A DNA stretch of 6,491 nt from Phycisphaera sp. (GCA_029287335.1 JARFRI010000318.1:1-6491); one strand, 5' to 3'. Shown: positions 1-6,049, numbered from the stretch's first letter. Notes: generated from the letters alone by a model not told the origin. Made by a program: numbers and translations.

Positions 1-129
1 CTTTACAGCTTCGCCAAGCAGCACGAGAAAGATATCCAGCGGAATAAGGATGTGCACTACACCAAGGAAGGCTCAGAGAAGCTGGCCGAGCAAGTGGCGG
101 CCGTGATCAAAGCCGCGCTAGAGAAATAA
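1..129 (+). CDS. SGNH/GDSL-type hydrolase, C-terminal fragment
   Basis: The reading frame is open from the first base and ends at a TAA, leaving the last 42 residues of a protein that begins outside the window. The visible part contains DVHYT (residues 17-21 of the fragment), followed by KEGSEKLAEQVAAVIKAAL. This matches block V of SGNH/GDSL esterases and lipases, where the Asp and His of DxxH or DxH complete the Ser-Asp-His triad, followed by a terminal amphipathic helix. The family hydrolyses esters, often acyl or acetyl groups on carbohydrates. The nucleophile Ser and the oxyanion residues lie outside the window, so activity and substrate cannot be judged. The gene converges on the ThuA-like gene with 46 bases between the stops. 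The assignment rests on a short tail, so it is good but not certain. Confidence 0.62.
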   Translation, partial: LYSFAKQHEKDIQRNKDVHYTKEGSEKLAEQVAAVIKAALEK

Positions 130-148
130 TGCGACAGATCGGTGTAGC

Positions 149-171
149 GGGAGACGCGAAGCGTCCCCTTT
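149..171 (+). terminator. Hairpin between convergent genes, likely terminator
   Basis: GACGC (153-157) and GCGTC (161-165) pair across a GAA loop. The stem extends by three G-C pairs (149-151 with 166-168) if A152 is bulged out, and is followed by TTT. It lies 19 bases after the SGNH stop and just before the end of the convergent ThuA gene. The stem is strong but the T-tract is only three bases long, so termination would be modest. It better suits the plus-strand gene, because the minus strand has no T-run after it. Confidence 0.42.
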
Positions 172-175
172 GGCC

Positions 176-1222
176 TCATCGAAAATCACTCGCCGGCCTT
201 GGGTACACGCCGAGCTTCTCATAGTTGAAACCGTCTTTGAGCGGTTGGTACTCGCCGACGATCGACATGTCGCTATCGGGCTTGATTTGGTCAGCCATCC
301 CCAGGCCCCAGTACACGCCATTGATGGTGACGCGTCTAACGCCCTCATTTTCAAAGTCCTTGGCCGAGCCCATCGTGAAGTGCAGGATCGGCGAGGCCTT
401 GCCCTGATTGCCCGTCCACGTCTTGGTCCACGCGATCGGCAGCGGCTGCTTCTTCTCGTTCGCCGGGGCATCGCGTTCCAGCGTCTTCATCGGTTGGCCC
501 AGCAGCAAGGCGGTGCAGTCGGCCGGGACGTGGTCTTCCTTGTGGCAGCGGTAAACATCGGTTGTGCCCCAGACATCATCTTCACCGATGCCGGTGAGGA
601 TGGGATGCTTGGCGTTTTCTTTGATGACGATGCCACTTGTCGCTTCGCGTTTCCATCCGCCGTGATGGCCCATGAATGCCCCGCCGAGCATCTCGCCGAG
701 CGAGACTTTCTTGTCGTTGACCAGATAGGGTTTGGTGCCGCGCAGGCCATGGTTGGCGGTGCGCAGCGCGATGATGGGCTTGCCCGAGTCGAAGTAGTTG
801 TAAAGGTGGTCCGCATCTTCGTCGGTGAGTTTGAGGAATCGCGAACACCAGATGAACGCGTCGGCCTTGGCCAGGTGCTCCATGCCGGGCACGTTGTTGT
901 AGACGCCATCTTCTTTGATCGGCGATTCGCCGGTGACATCGACCAGGCCGTCTTCGTTCGTGAGGAAGAGGACGGTGCAGTCAAACCCATGGTGCTTGGC
1001 CAGCGTCCGCGCGAGCATGGGCAGGGCCTGCTCGGTCCGGTACTCCTGCTCCGCGGCGAGTAGGACGATGTGCTTGCCTGCACCCGGTCCATCGCCGCCT
1101 TTGTAGGTCAGCCAGAGGTCCGACTCGGGCACAGGGTGCGATTCGTTGGCTTGGGTCGCGTGGCAGCCAAACAGCAGCGCACAACAGCACAAGAGGACGG
1201 TTAATGCGAAGACGTGATTCAT
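176..1222 (-). CDS. ThuA-like domain protein, probable lipoprotein
   Basis: This encodes 348 residues of the ThuA-like fold, a class-I glutamine-amidotransferase-like domain found in trehalose-utilisation ThuA and many secreted planctomycete proteins. The family's biochemical role is poorly defined; ThuA itself is linked to oxidation of disaccharides. Residues 1-20 are a hydrophobic signal ending in LFGC (17-20), a lipobox-like site with an atypical Phe at -2, which suggests an exported lipoprotein. Cleavage by signal peptidase I after ATQA is the alternative. The ThuA core runs from GKHIVLLAAEQEYR (49-62) through the SGKPIIALRTANH stretch (146-158), GHHGG (185-189), HPILTGI (206-212), the PIAWTKTW segment (262-269), MGSAKDFENEG (284-294), the NGVYWGLGM helix (301-309) and VGEYQP (322-327). 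I chose the ATG at 1222 because a GGAG lies nine bases upstream. The in-frame TTG at 1231 directly abuts that GGAG and could not use it. An extended -10 promoter lies just upstream. There is no neighbouring dehydrogenase partner. Confidence 0.85.
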   Translation of the reverse strand: MNHVFALTVLLCCCALLFGCHATQANESHPVPESDLWLTYKGGDGPGAGKHIVLLAAEQEYRTEQALPMLARTLAKHHGFDCTVLFLTNEDGLVDVTGESPIKEDGVYNNVPGMEHLAKADAFIWCSRFLKLTDEDADHLYNYFDSGKPIIALRTANHGLRGTKPYLVNDKKVSLGEMLGGAFMGHHGGWKREATSGIVIKENAKHPILTGIGEDDVWGTTDVYRCHKEDHVPADCTALLLGQPMKTLERDAPANEKKQPLPIAWTKTWTGNQGKASPILHFTMGSAKDFENEGVRRVTINGVYWGLGMADQIKPDSDMSIVGEYQPLKDGFNYEKLGVYPRPASDFR

Positions 1223-1251
1223 ATCGTACAACTCCGGTGGTGTGAGGCAGG

Positions 1252-1260
1252 ATCATACCA
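1252..1260 (-). promoter_or_regulatory. Extended -10 promoter for the ThuA-like gene
   Basis: Read on the minus strand this is TGGTATGAT: a TATGAT hexamer (five of six to TATAAT) preceded by the TGn of an extended -10 element. The -35 region 17 bases upstream is poor (TGCACT), as is common for extended -10 promoters. Transcription would start near 1245, giving a leader of about 23 bases that carries the GGAG ribosome-binding site. It lies between the tRNA-Lys gene and the ThuA-like gene, so it would give the latter its own transcript. Confidence 0.38.
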
Positions 1261-1307
1261 CTGGAAGATGCGCGAGTGCAGAGATCGAAACGAGTCGAGT
1301 GGGGTAA

Positions 1308-1380
1308 TGACCGGTCTGAGACTCGAACTCAGAACCTGCGGCTTAAAAGGCCGATGCTCTACCAATTGAGCTAACCGGTC
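1308..1380 (-). tRNA. tRNA-Lys (anticodon TTT)
   Basis: On the minus strand the 73 bases fold as a complete cloverleaf. The acceptor stem GACCGGT/ACCGGTC has seven perfect pairs. The D-arm is GCTC/GAGC with loop AATTGGTA. The anticodon loop CTTTTAA reads TTT, giving lysine. The variable loop is five bases, and the T-arm is CTGAG/CTCAG with the canonical TTCGAGT loop. The discriminator base is A (1308), as expected for lysine. The CCA end is not encoded. The anticodon stem has a U-C mismatch at its outermost pair (27-43); the other four pairs are G-C. A TATAAT box sits nine bases before the 5' end, so the primary transcript would have almost no leader. Confidence 0.96.
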
Positions 1381-1394
1381 GGGCCGAGCATTAT
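1366..1394 (+). promoter_or_regulatory. Possible neuB promoter overlapping the tRNA gene
   Basis: A TTGAGC (1366-1371, four of six to the -35 consensus) is separated by 17 bases from CATTAT (1389-1394, four of six to the -10). TATAAA at 1392-1397 is an alternative -10. The -35 would lie inside the divergent tRNA-Lys gene, and the -10 overlaps the tRNA's own -10 on the other strand. Only 44 bases separate the two genes, so a neuB promoter must lie about here unless the gene is read from a more distant start. Confidence 0.27.
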
Positions 1395-1395
1395 A
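1390..1395 (-). promoter_or_regulatory. -10 box of the tRNA-Lys promoter
   Basis: The minus strand reads a perfect TATAAT nine bases upstream of the mature tRNA 5' end. Transcription would begin around 1383, leaving a 5' leader of only about three bases. No good -35 hexamer is visible 16-18 bases further upstream. The G/C-rich bases between box and start are GCTCGGCCC, resembling the discriminator of stringently controlled stable-RNA promoters, but that link is inference. Confidence 0.45.
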
Positions 1396-1424
1396 AACAA
1401 CATGCGCCGTCTTGCTGGGGTAGC

Positions 1425-2507
1425 ATGCGATTTGTCATGCAGGAATCTGAAAAAAAATCAGGAATCACGTTCTCGGCGGCGGATGATCGCAGTCCAGCCA
1501 AGGTCACGGTGATCGCGGAAATCGGCGTCAACCACGATGGTGACGTGGTCGTGGGGCGTCGGCTGATCGATACAGCGGCGGCATGCGGGGCTGATGCGGT
1601 GAAGTTTCAGTACTTCCACCCCGATCGGCTGCTGTCCAATCAGGCGGAACTGGCGGGGTATCAAGCGGGGCAGGCGGCCAGTCAGCGGGAGCTTTTGGCC
1701 AGGCTCGCGCTACCGATCGATGTGCTTGGCGGGTTGGTCAAGCATGCGCGGAGTTGCGGTTTGGCGGCGGTGGTAACGCCGTTTAGCCCGGAGGATCCAG
1801 CGGACCTGATGGGGCTTGGTCTGGATGCGATGAAGACGGCGTCGCCTGACGCGGTGAACCCGCCGCTGCTGGAGGCTTGTGCCGCGCTGGGGTTGCCGAT
1901 GCTGATCTCGACGGGGACGTGCTCACTCGATGAGCTTGAGCCAGCGGCGGCGCTACTGCGCGGACACGAAGCGGGCGGGGCGCTGCTGCACTGTGTGTCG
2001 AGCTATCCCACGCCGATGGATCAGGCCCAACTCGGCGGGATCGTTGCGATGCGTGAGGCGTTTGCGTTGCCGGTGGGCTACTCGGATCACACGCCGGGCT
2101 TGCAGACCGGTGCCTTGGCGGTCATGGCGGGGGCGGTGGTGATCGAGAAGCATCTGACGCATGACCCAAGCGCCAAGGGTCCTGACCACGCGGCGAGTCT
2201 GGGGCCTGAGGCGTTTAAGCAGTATGTGTCTGATATCCGTGAGGCTCAGTGCGCGATGGGCTTTATCGTTAAAGATGTGAGCGACATCGAGCGCGATGTT
2301 CGGCGGGTATCTCGGCAGAGCGTCTGCGTGGTGCGTGATCTGCCTGCGGGGCATGTGCTGACGAGGCAGGATCTCACGGTGAAACGCCCGGGGACCGGCC
2401 TGCCCGCCACGACACTTTCCACGTGGGTTGGCAAGCGGCTGGATATCGGAGTTAAAGCAAACGAGCTTCTGAAAGAGAGTGATTTAGTGGACAAAATGCC
2501 GAATTGA
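1425..2507 (+). CDS. neuB: NeuB-family sialic/nonulosonic acid synthase
   Basis: This 360-residue protein belongs to the N-acetylneuraminate synthase family, which condenses phosphoenolpyruvate with an N-acetylated hexosamine (ManNAc or a di-N-acetylated relative) to make a nine-carbon nonulosonic acid for surface glycans. The TIM-barrel NeuB domain spans about 28-280. Visible motifs are AEIGVNHDGD (31-40), AVKFQ (58-62), MKTAS (136-140), ISTG (161-164), HCVSSYPTP (189-197), GYSDHT (218-223), EKHLT (241-245) and GPDHAAS (252-258). A C-terminal SAF (antifreeze-like) domain follows at about 295-355, with KRPGTG at 320-325 in the linker that reaches the partner's active site in known dimers. Length is normal for the family. 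The ATG at 1425 has a GGGG four bases upstream; the ATG at 1437 (MQESEKK) is a weaker alternative. The usual KIxSG after the barrel's Lys is KTASPD here, so this may be a divergent subgroup, and the exact product (Neu5Ac, legionaminic or pseudaminic acid) cannot be told. No activating or epimerase genes lie next to it in the window. Confidence 0.88.
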   Translation: MRFVMQESEKKSGITFSAADDRSPAKVTVIAEIGVNHDGDVVVGRRLIDTAAACGADAVKFQYFHPDRLLSNQAELAGYQAGQAASQRELLARLALPIDVLGGLVKHARSCGLAAVVTPFSPEDPADLMGLGLDAMKTASPDAVNPPLLEACAALGLPMLISTGTCSLDELEPAAALLRGHEAGGALLHCVSSYPTPMDQAQLGGIVAMREAFALPVGYSDHTPGLQTGALAVMAGAVVIEKHLTHDPSAKGPDHAASLGPEAFKQYVSDIREAQCAMGFIVKDVSDIERDVRRVSRQSVCVVRDLPAGHVLTRQDLTVKRPGTGLPATTLSTWVGKRLDIGVKANELLKESDLVDKMPN

Positions 2508-2528
2508 TGGGTTTTTCAAGTATTTTTC

Positions 2529-2557
2529 TACTGTCAAGGCTTGCTTTGCCGACAGTA
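2529..2557. repeat. Inverted repeat TACTGTC-N15-GACAGTA, operator-like
   Basis: Two perfect seven-base arms (2529-2535 and 2551-2557) are separated by 15 bases. Inside, GGC (2538-2540) can pair with GCC (2548-2550), allowing a longer imperfect hairpin. No T-run follows on either strand, so it is not a standard intrinsic terminator. The arm centres are about 22 bases apart, two helical turns, which fits a dimeric regulator. It lies in the 118-base gap after neuB and upstream of the small membrane protein gene. Which protein binds, if any, is unknown. Confidence 0.45.
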
Positions 2558-2573
2558 ACAGCAATAGGATACT
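2546..2573 (+). promoter_or_regulatory. Weak candidate promoter for the small membrane protein
   Basis: TTGCCG (2546-2551) and GATACT (2568-2573) each match four of six consensus bases and are 16 bases apart. The right arm of the inverted repeat at 2551-2557 begins in the -35 box and runs into the spacer, where a bound protein would block polymerase. Transcription would start near 2580, leaving a leader of about 50 bases. The match is weak and could be chance. Confidence 0.2.
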
Positions 2574-2628
2574 TTGCATTTGGCTGATCTCCAGCCTGCC
2601 TTGACCGCCGCTTCGATCGGAGTTTGTG

Positions 2629-2817
2629 ATGTCCCAGGCCCTGCTTATCATTTTGGGTATCTACCTTCTGGCCTGCTACGCCTACGGCATGGTGGTGCTG
2701 GTTCGGCTGTGGTCGACCAAGACGGTTATTCGACCGACGTCCAAACTTGAATCAACGCAACTGGTCCAAGCGGCCAAGCAGGAACTCGAGCGAGACGAGC
2801 AGCGCATCGCGGCTTGA
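2629..2817 (+). CDS. Small single-pass membrane protein, 62 residues
   Basis: I do not recognise a named family. The protein starts with a hydrophobic segment (about residues 3-26, ALLIILGIYLLACYAYGMVV and on) that forms one membrane helix. A basic stretch with Arg and Lys follows, and then a hydrophilic tail rich in Gln, Glu, Lys and Arg (about 38-60) likely to be helical or coiled-coil. By the positive-inside rule the charged tail is cytoplasmic. The ATG at 2629 is preferred to the GTG at 2626, because GGAG at 2619-2622 is six bases before the ATG and only three before the GTG. The clear ribosome-binding site and codon use in keeping with its neighbours argue for a real gene. It ends 27 bases before the stop of the convergent zinc-ribbon gene. 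It could be an accessory subunit or a lineage-specific small protein. Confidence 0.68.
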   Translation: MSQALLIILGIYLLACYAYGMVVLVRLWSTKTVIRPTSKLESTQLVQAAKQELERDEQRIAA

Positions 2818-2844
2818 TCGAGCATTTCCGGGATAACAATTGTT

Positions 2845-3798
2845 TTAGATCGCTGGCGTGCTGTTATAGGCAGTGCGTTGTTGTCCCATCGCGATTTCAT
2901 GTGCTTGGGTGAACCGTGTGCGGTAGCGGAACATCAGGACGATCCACCAGATGATAAAGATGAGCAGGGCCAACCCAACGGGGCACATGATCAGTCCGAT
3001 GGCACCGAAGGCTGCTGCCGAGGCGGGGTTGGCGGTGTTGCTGCTGGCCAGTGCGAAGAGGGTCATGCCCGTGCCGAACAGAATTGCGATCGACATGGCA
3101 ACGAGGTAGCCCCAGTAGACCGTCATGGTCTGCTTGGCGAGGCTTGGCTCAGGGATACGGTCGGCCAAGTGACGCAGGTACCAAAGCCCCGCCAGGAAGC
3201 CGACGAGCATCATGATGGAGGTGAGGAAGTCGATGCCCGCGGCGGCGTAGAGCAGGGGCGTTTGGCCGCTGATATTTAAAAACTCGGTGACGATTCCGAT
3301 AAGCATGGCGGGCACGATGAGCCAGCGCATCAACTTGCAAGAGGTACGAATTTCGAAGACATCGGTCTCGGGTTCGCTAAGGTTCCAGACGGCCACGGCG
3401 TAGACCCCCGTGATGATCAGACCAAGCACGCTAAGGAAAATGAGCGCGGGCATCGGCAGGGTGCCGCCTTGTCCGATGGACGAGGCAACGGTCGCGATGC
3501 CGATGACCATACCGATGGGGATCATCGCCAGGTTCATGACGATCGCAGCGATGAGCCAGTTCGATCCTTTGCGTAGCTTGCCTAGCCAATCGGGGTCGGC
3601 CATGTGCAGCAGGTCGGGCCGAAGGGTGGTTTCGACCGGCTCGCCACACTCGGGGCATCGGCCAATGGCGCTAATGCCGCGGAGGTTGTAGCCGCAGCGT
3701 ACGCAGTTGAGGTCAAAGTCGATTTGCTGGCCAGTTACCCCGGCATCAGTCAGTTCGTGTGCCTGCTGCGGGTCTTGCCAAGTGGGGTCGTCTTGCAT
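2845..3798 (-). CDS. Zinc-ribbon multi-pass membrane protein, function unknown
   Basis: This encodes 317 residues. After a soluble head, residues 32-51 hold CVRCGYNLRG...CPEC, with Cys at 32, 35, 48 and 51, a treble-clef or zinc-ribbon type site. CGYNLRG followed by CPECG is a recurring head on planctomycete membrane proteins of unknown function; that is recalled, not searched. The rest is hydrophobic, with about six membrane helices near 81-105, 114-138, 158-175, 182-207, 227-250 and 265-290, and a short basic and polar tail. There is no transporter or enzyme motif I can name. The ATG at 3798 is the only good start, with AGCAGG just upstream. The gene is 51 bases downstream of ftsH on the same strand and probably co-transcribed. 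Its ribosome-binding region sits in the 3' arm of a hairpin, which could hold down translation. The zinc ribbon should face the cytoplasm if the helices number six. Confidence 0.75.
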   Translation of the reverse strand: MQDDPTWQDPQQAHELTDAGVTGQQIDFDLNCVRCGYNLRGISAIGRCPECGEPVETTLRPDLLHMADPDWLGKLRKGSNWLIAAIVMNLAMIPIGMVIGIATVASSIGQGGTLPMPALIFLSVLGLIITGVYAVAVWNLSEPETDVFEIRTSCKLMRWLIVPAMLIGIVTEFLNISGQTPLLYAAAGIDFLTSIMMLVGFLAGLWYLRHLADRIPEPSLAKQTMTVYWGYLVAMSIAILFGTGMTLFALASSNTANPASAAAFGAIGLIMCPVGLALLIFIIWWIVLMFRYRTRFTQAHEIAMGQQRTAYNSTPAI

Positions 3799-3802
3799 GT
3801 GT

Positions 3803-3829
3803 TGCCTGCTGAGATTGTGGAAGCAGGCA
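3803..3829 (-). promoter_or_regulatory. 5' hairpin enclosing the zinc-ribbon gene's RBS
   Basis: TGCCTGCT and AGCAGGCA form eight perfect pairs around an 11-base loop. On the minus-strand transcript the 3' arm, AGCAGGCA, is followed by ACAC and then the ATG at 3798, so the only purine-rich ribosome-binding candidate (GCAGG) is paired. No T-run follows, which argues against an intrinsic terminator. The hairpin could lower translation of the membrane protein relative to ftsH or protect the 3' end of ftsH mRNA. Function is inferred from position only. Confidence 0.4.
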
Positions 3830-3840
3830 TCATAAAGTGA

Positions 3841-3860
3841 GCCGGGCGTTTACGCCGGGC
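3841..3860 (-). terminator. Hairpin with the ftsH stop codon in its loop
   Basis: On the minus strand GCCCGGCG and CGCCCGGC pair over eight positions with one central mismatch (3844 with 3857). The four-base loop TAAA contains the ftsH stop codon TAA (3850-3852). An outer A-T pair (3840-3861) adds to it. The following bases, TCACTTTATG, are only weakly T-rich. It may attenuate transcription into the zinc-ribbon gene, stabilise the 3' end, or be a by-product of GC-rich codons. Confidence 0.3.
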
Positions 3861-5904
3861 TTGGCATCATGCCGCCGGTGTCGGACTCGCCTTCATCGGT
3901 CTTGCCCGGTGCGGTGCCGGCGTCGTCGGCCGAAGGTGCTGCGGTCTTTTCGCGTTCGGCGGCGAGCAGGTCGCTGACGGTCGTCTTGCCCAGCGACTCG
4001 CCTTTCATCAATTTGTCGACCTCTTTGGCCGTCAACGTCTCGTACTTGAGCAGGGCCTCGGCGATCGCGATGACCTGGTCCTTGTGGGTCTCGATGATGT
4101 GCTTGGTCTGCGCGTAGGTCTCGTCGATGAGGCGTTTGACCTCTTCGTCGATCATTTTCGCGGTCTCATCGCTGTGCTGGTCGCCGCGTGCGTACGGGTT
4201 TTCATCGTCGCTGGCAAAGAGCTGGAAGCCGACGCGCTCGGACATGCCGTACTCGGTGACCATGGCCCTTGCGATGGAGGTGGCTTGACGGATGTCGCCT
4301 GCGGTGCCGTTGTATTGATCGTCGCAGAACATTTGTTCGGCGATACGGCCGCCGTAGGCCACGCGCATGGAGGCGAGTAGGCGTTTCTTACCGTAGACCA
4401 TGCGGTCTCGCTCGGGGAGCATAAAGGTCGTGCCGCCGGTCTGGCCACGCGGGATGATCGTGACTTTGTGTAGCGGCTCGGCGTGCTCCTGGTGCATGAT
4501 GACCACGGCGTGGCCGGCCTCGTGATAGGCGACGACTTTCTTATCGTCTTCTTCGACGCGGGCGCTCTTGCGCGATCGGCCGTACTTAACCTTGTCGCGG
4601 GCCTCTTCGAGGTCTTCCATTTCGACCCAGTCTTTGTCCTGGAGCGTTGCGCCGATCGCCGCTTCGTTGATGATCGCTTCCAACTCGGCACCGGAGAACA
4701 TCGGTGTGCCGCGGGCCAGGCGTTCCAGTTCGACGTCCGGGGACATCTTGACCTTTCGGCTGTGGACCTTGAGGATCTCGGCCCGGCCCATCACATCGGG
4801 CAAGTGAACCTGCACGCTGCGGTCGAATCGGCCCGGGCGGGTCAGTGCCGGGTCGAGGACGTCGGCCCGGTTGGTCGAGGCGATGACGATGACCTGATCG
4901 GAGCTGTCAAAGCCGTCCATCTCGACGAGGATGGCGTTGAGGGTCTGTTCGCGTTCGTCGTGCCCGCCGGAGCTAAAGCCCGATCCACGGCGACGGCCGA
5001 CGGCATCAATTTCATCGAGGAAGATGATGCACGGTGCGGTGTCTTTGGCCTGCGTGAAGAGGTCACGGACGCGGGAGGCACCGACGCCGACGAACATCTC
5101 GACGAAGTCGCTGCCGGAGATCGAGAAGAAGGGGACATCGGCTTCGCCTGCGACGGCCTTGGCGAGCAGGGTCTTGCCGCAGCCGGGCGGTCCGATGAGC
5201 ATGACGCCGCGCGGGACGCGTCCGCCGAGGCGTTGGAACTTCTTGGGGTTGCGGAGGAACTCGATGATCTCGCTGACTTCGTCTTTGGCTTCCTGGATAC
5301 CAGCGACGTCGTCGAGGGTGATGGTCGAGTGTTCTTTGGTGAGGACTTTGTGCTTGGATCGCCCGAAGCTGCCGAGCATCCCGCCGGGCCCGCCGCCTGC
5401 CCCGCGCATGGCACGGAAGAAGAGGAACCAGATGAGCAGGATGATCAATGCGAAGACGATGAAGTTGCCAAGGAGTTGGAGGAAGAAGCTGACGCGGGTG
5501 ACCTTGGCGTCAGCGGTGACCTTTGCCTCGCGTCGCAGCTTGAGGTCCCATGTCGCCATGACCTCGGAGGGCACATCGACCATGATGCGGCCGCCCTCGA
5601 CGCCTTCGCGCTTGGGGTGCTTGACGTTGTCTTTGAGCTCCGCGGTGAAGCGGTTGTCTTCGATCTTATAAACGTTATCGACGAAGTGACCCGCCTCGGC
5701 CTCGGCGAAGAACTGGTCAAAGTTGACGCGGTCCGCCTCGCCCGAGCCGCTGTTCATCATGATGGCCATGACCACGACGAAGAGGATGAGCAAGGCCCAT
5801 CCCAACGACCACTTGCTTAAGGGGTTGGGCTGCTTAGACGCCTGGCCCTTTTTGTCATCGGGCTTATCGGATTCGTTTTTGGGGTCGTCGGGCTGCTCGG
5901 GCAT
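3850..5904 (-). CDS. ftsH: ATP-dependent zinc metalloprotease FtsH
   Basis: This 684-residue protein is a membrane-anchored AAA+ protease that forms hexamers, unfolds membrane and soluble proteins with ATP and degrades them. A charged, Pro/Asp/Lys-rich head (1-30) precedes membrane helix 1 (about 33-51). An extracytoplasmic FtsH_ext domain (about 52-138) follows, then membrane helix 2 (about 142-164) and a Gly-rich linker (168-179). The AAA+ module has Walker A GPPGCGKT (238-245), the pore loop FVGVG (271-275), Walker B IIFLDEID (293-300), and the second region of homology with N345 and arginine fingers in RPGRFDR (R356, R359). The peptidase has HEAGH (461-465) with zinc ligands H461 and H465, catalytic E462, and D537 in GDIRQAT as the likely third ligand. 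All key residues are present, so it should be active. The tail beyond about 640 is low-complexity and acidic. The ATG at 5904 has only a weak GAG upstream; the ATG at 5908 is out of frame. The neighbours are an LptE-like gene upstream and the zinc-ribbon gene downstream. Confidence 0.98.
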   Translation of the reverse strand: MPEQPDDPKNESDKPDDKKGQASKQPNPLSKWSLGWALLILFVVVMAIMMNSGSGEADRVNFDQFFAEAEAGHFVDNVYKIEDNRFTAELKDNVKHPKREGVEGGRIMVDVPSEVMATWDLKLRREAKVTADAKVTRVSFFLQLLGNFIVFALIILLIWFLFFRAMRGAGGGPGGMLGSFGRSKHKVLTKEHSTITLDDVAGIQEAKDEVSEIIEFLRNPKKFQRLGGRVPRGVMLIGPPGCGKTLLAKAVAGEADVPFFSISGSDFVEMFVGVGASRVRDLFTQAKDTAPCIIFLDEIDAVGRRRGSGFSSGGHDEREQTLNAILVEMDGFDSSDQVIVIASTNRADVLDPALTRPGRFDRSVQVHLPDVMGRAEILKVHSRKVKMSPDVELERLARGTPMFSGAELEAIINEAAIGATLQDKDWVEMEDLEEARDKVKYGRSRKSARVEEDDKKVVAYHEAGHAVVIMHQEHAEPLHKVTIIPRGQTGGTTFMLPERDRMVYGKKRLLASMRVAYGGRIAEQMFCDDQYNGTAGDIRQATSIARAMVTEYGMSERVGFQLFASDDENPYARGDQHSDETAKMIDEEVKRLIDETYAQTKHIIETHKDQVIAIAEALLKYETLTAKEVDKLMKGESLGKTTVSDLLAAEREKTAAPSADDAGTAPGKTDEGESDTGGMMPSPA

Positions 5905-5938
5905 GCATGGGTCTCGTGTTCGGTCGATCGGTAAGCGT

Positions 5939-5944
5939 ATTCTA
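5939..5944 (-). promoter_or_regulatory. Possible -10 box for ftsH
   Basis: The minus strand reads TAGAAT, five of six to TATAAT, 34 bases upstream of the ftsH start codon. No convincing -35 hexamer is seen at the right distance. If real it would give a leader of about 28 bases and let ftsH be expressed independently of the LptE-like gene, which the 156-base gap also suggests. Confidence 0.22.
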
Positions 5945-6035
5945 GCCGTGCTTAGGACGCCCGGTCGGCCAGGGCGGTTCGTCTAGTCTCTATCGGCTCG
6001 TACGGCGGCTGTGGGCAGGACTCGCAGCCGACCGA

Positions 6036-6049
6036 CGAGCAGGGGCTCG
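6036..6049 (-). repeat. Small GC hairpin downstream of the LptE-like gene
   Basis: CGAGC (6036-6040) and GCTCG (6045-6049) pair perfectly around a four-base loop, 12 bases past the stop of the LptE-like gene. No T-run follows on the minus strand, so it is at best a pause or mRNA-end structure. The rest of the gap at 5905-6060 shows no gene and no other clear signal apart from the candidate ftsH -10 box. Confidence 0.25.

Noticed and set aside
170..1063. Long plus-strand open frame (297 codons) opposite the ThuA-like gene
   Set aside because: It is wholly antisense to a gene with clear family motifs and a ribosome-binding site; its own translation has no recognisable domain and is a GC-rich shadow.
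1229..1231. TTG start giving a 351-residue ThuA-like protein
   Set aside because: The GGAG would touch this codon with no spacing; the ATG at 1222 has correct spacing and begins a standard signal peptide.
2508..2528. T-rich stretch after neuB as an intrinsic terminator
   Set aside because: No stable hairpin precedes the T-runs, and the hairpin that follows them has no T-run after it.
2831..2841. GGATAACAATT, identical to half of the E. coli lac operator, with the 10-base palindrome AACAATTGTT at 2835-2844
   Set aside because: It lies between two convergent gene ends where an operator makes no sense, the other half-site is absent, and an 11-base match is best explained by chance.
2878..3279. 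Plus-strand open frame opposite the zinc-ribbon membrane gene
   Set aside because: The product is Gly/Asp/His/Glu-rich low complexity, as expected from antisense reading of membrane-helix codons; no ribosome-binding site or homology is evident.
4483..5820. Very long plus-strand open frame (445 codons) opposite ftsH
   Set aside because: It mirrors the AAA+ region of ftsH, its product is an Asp/Glu/Val-rich composition artefact with no domain, and ftsH is beyond doubt.
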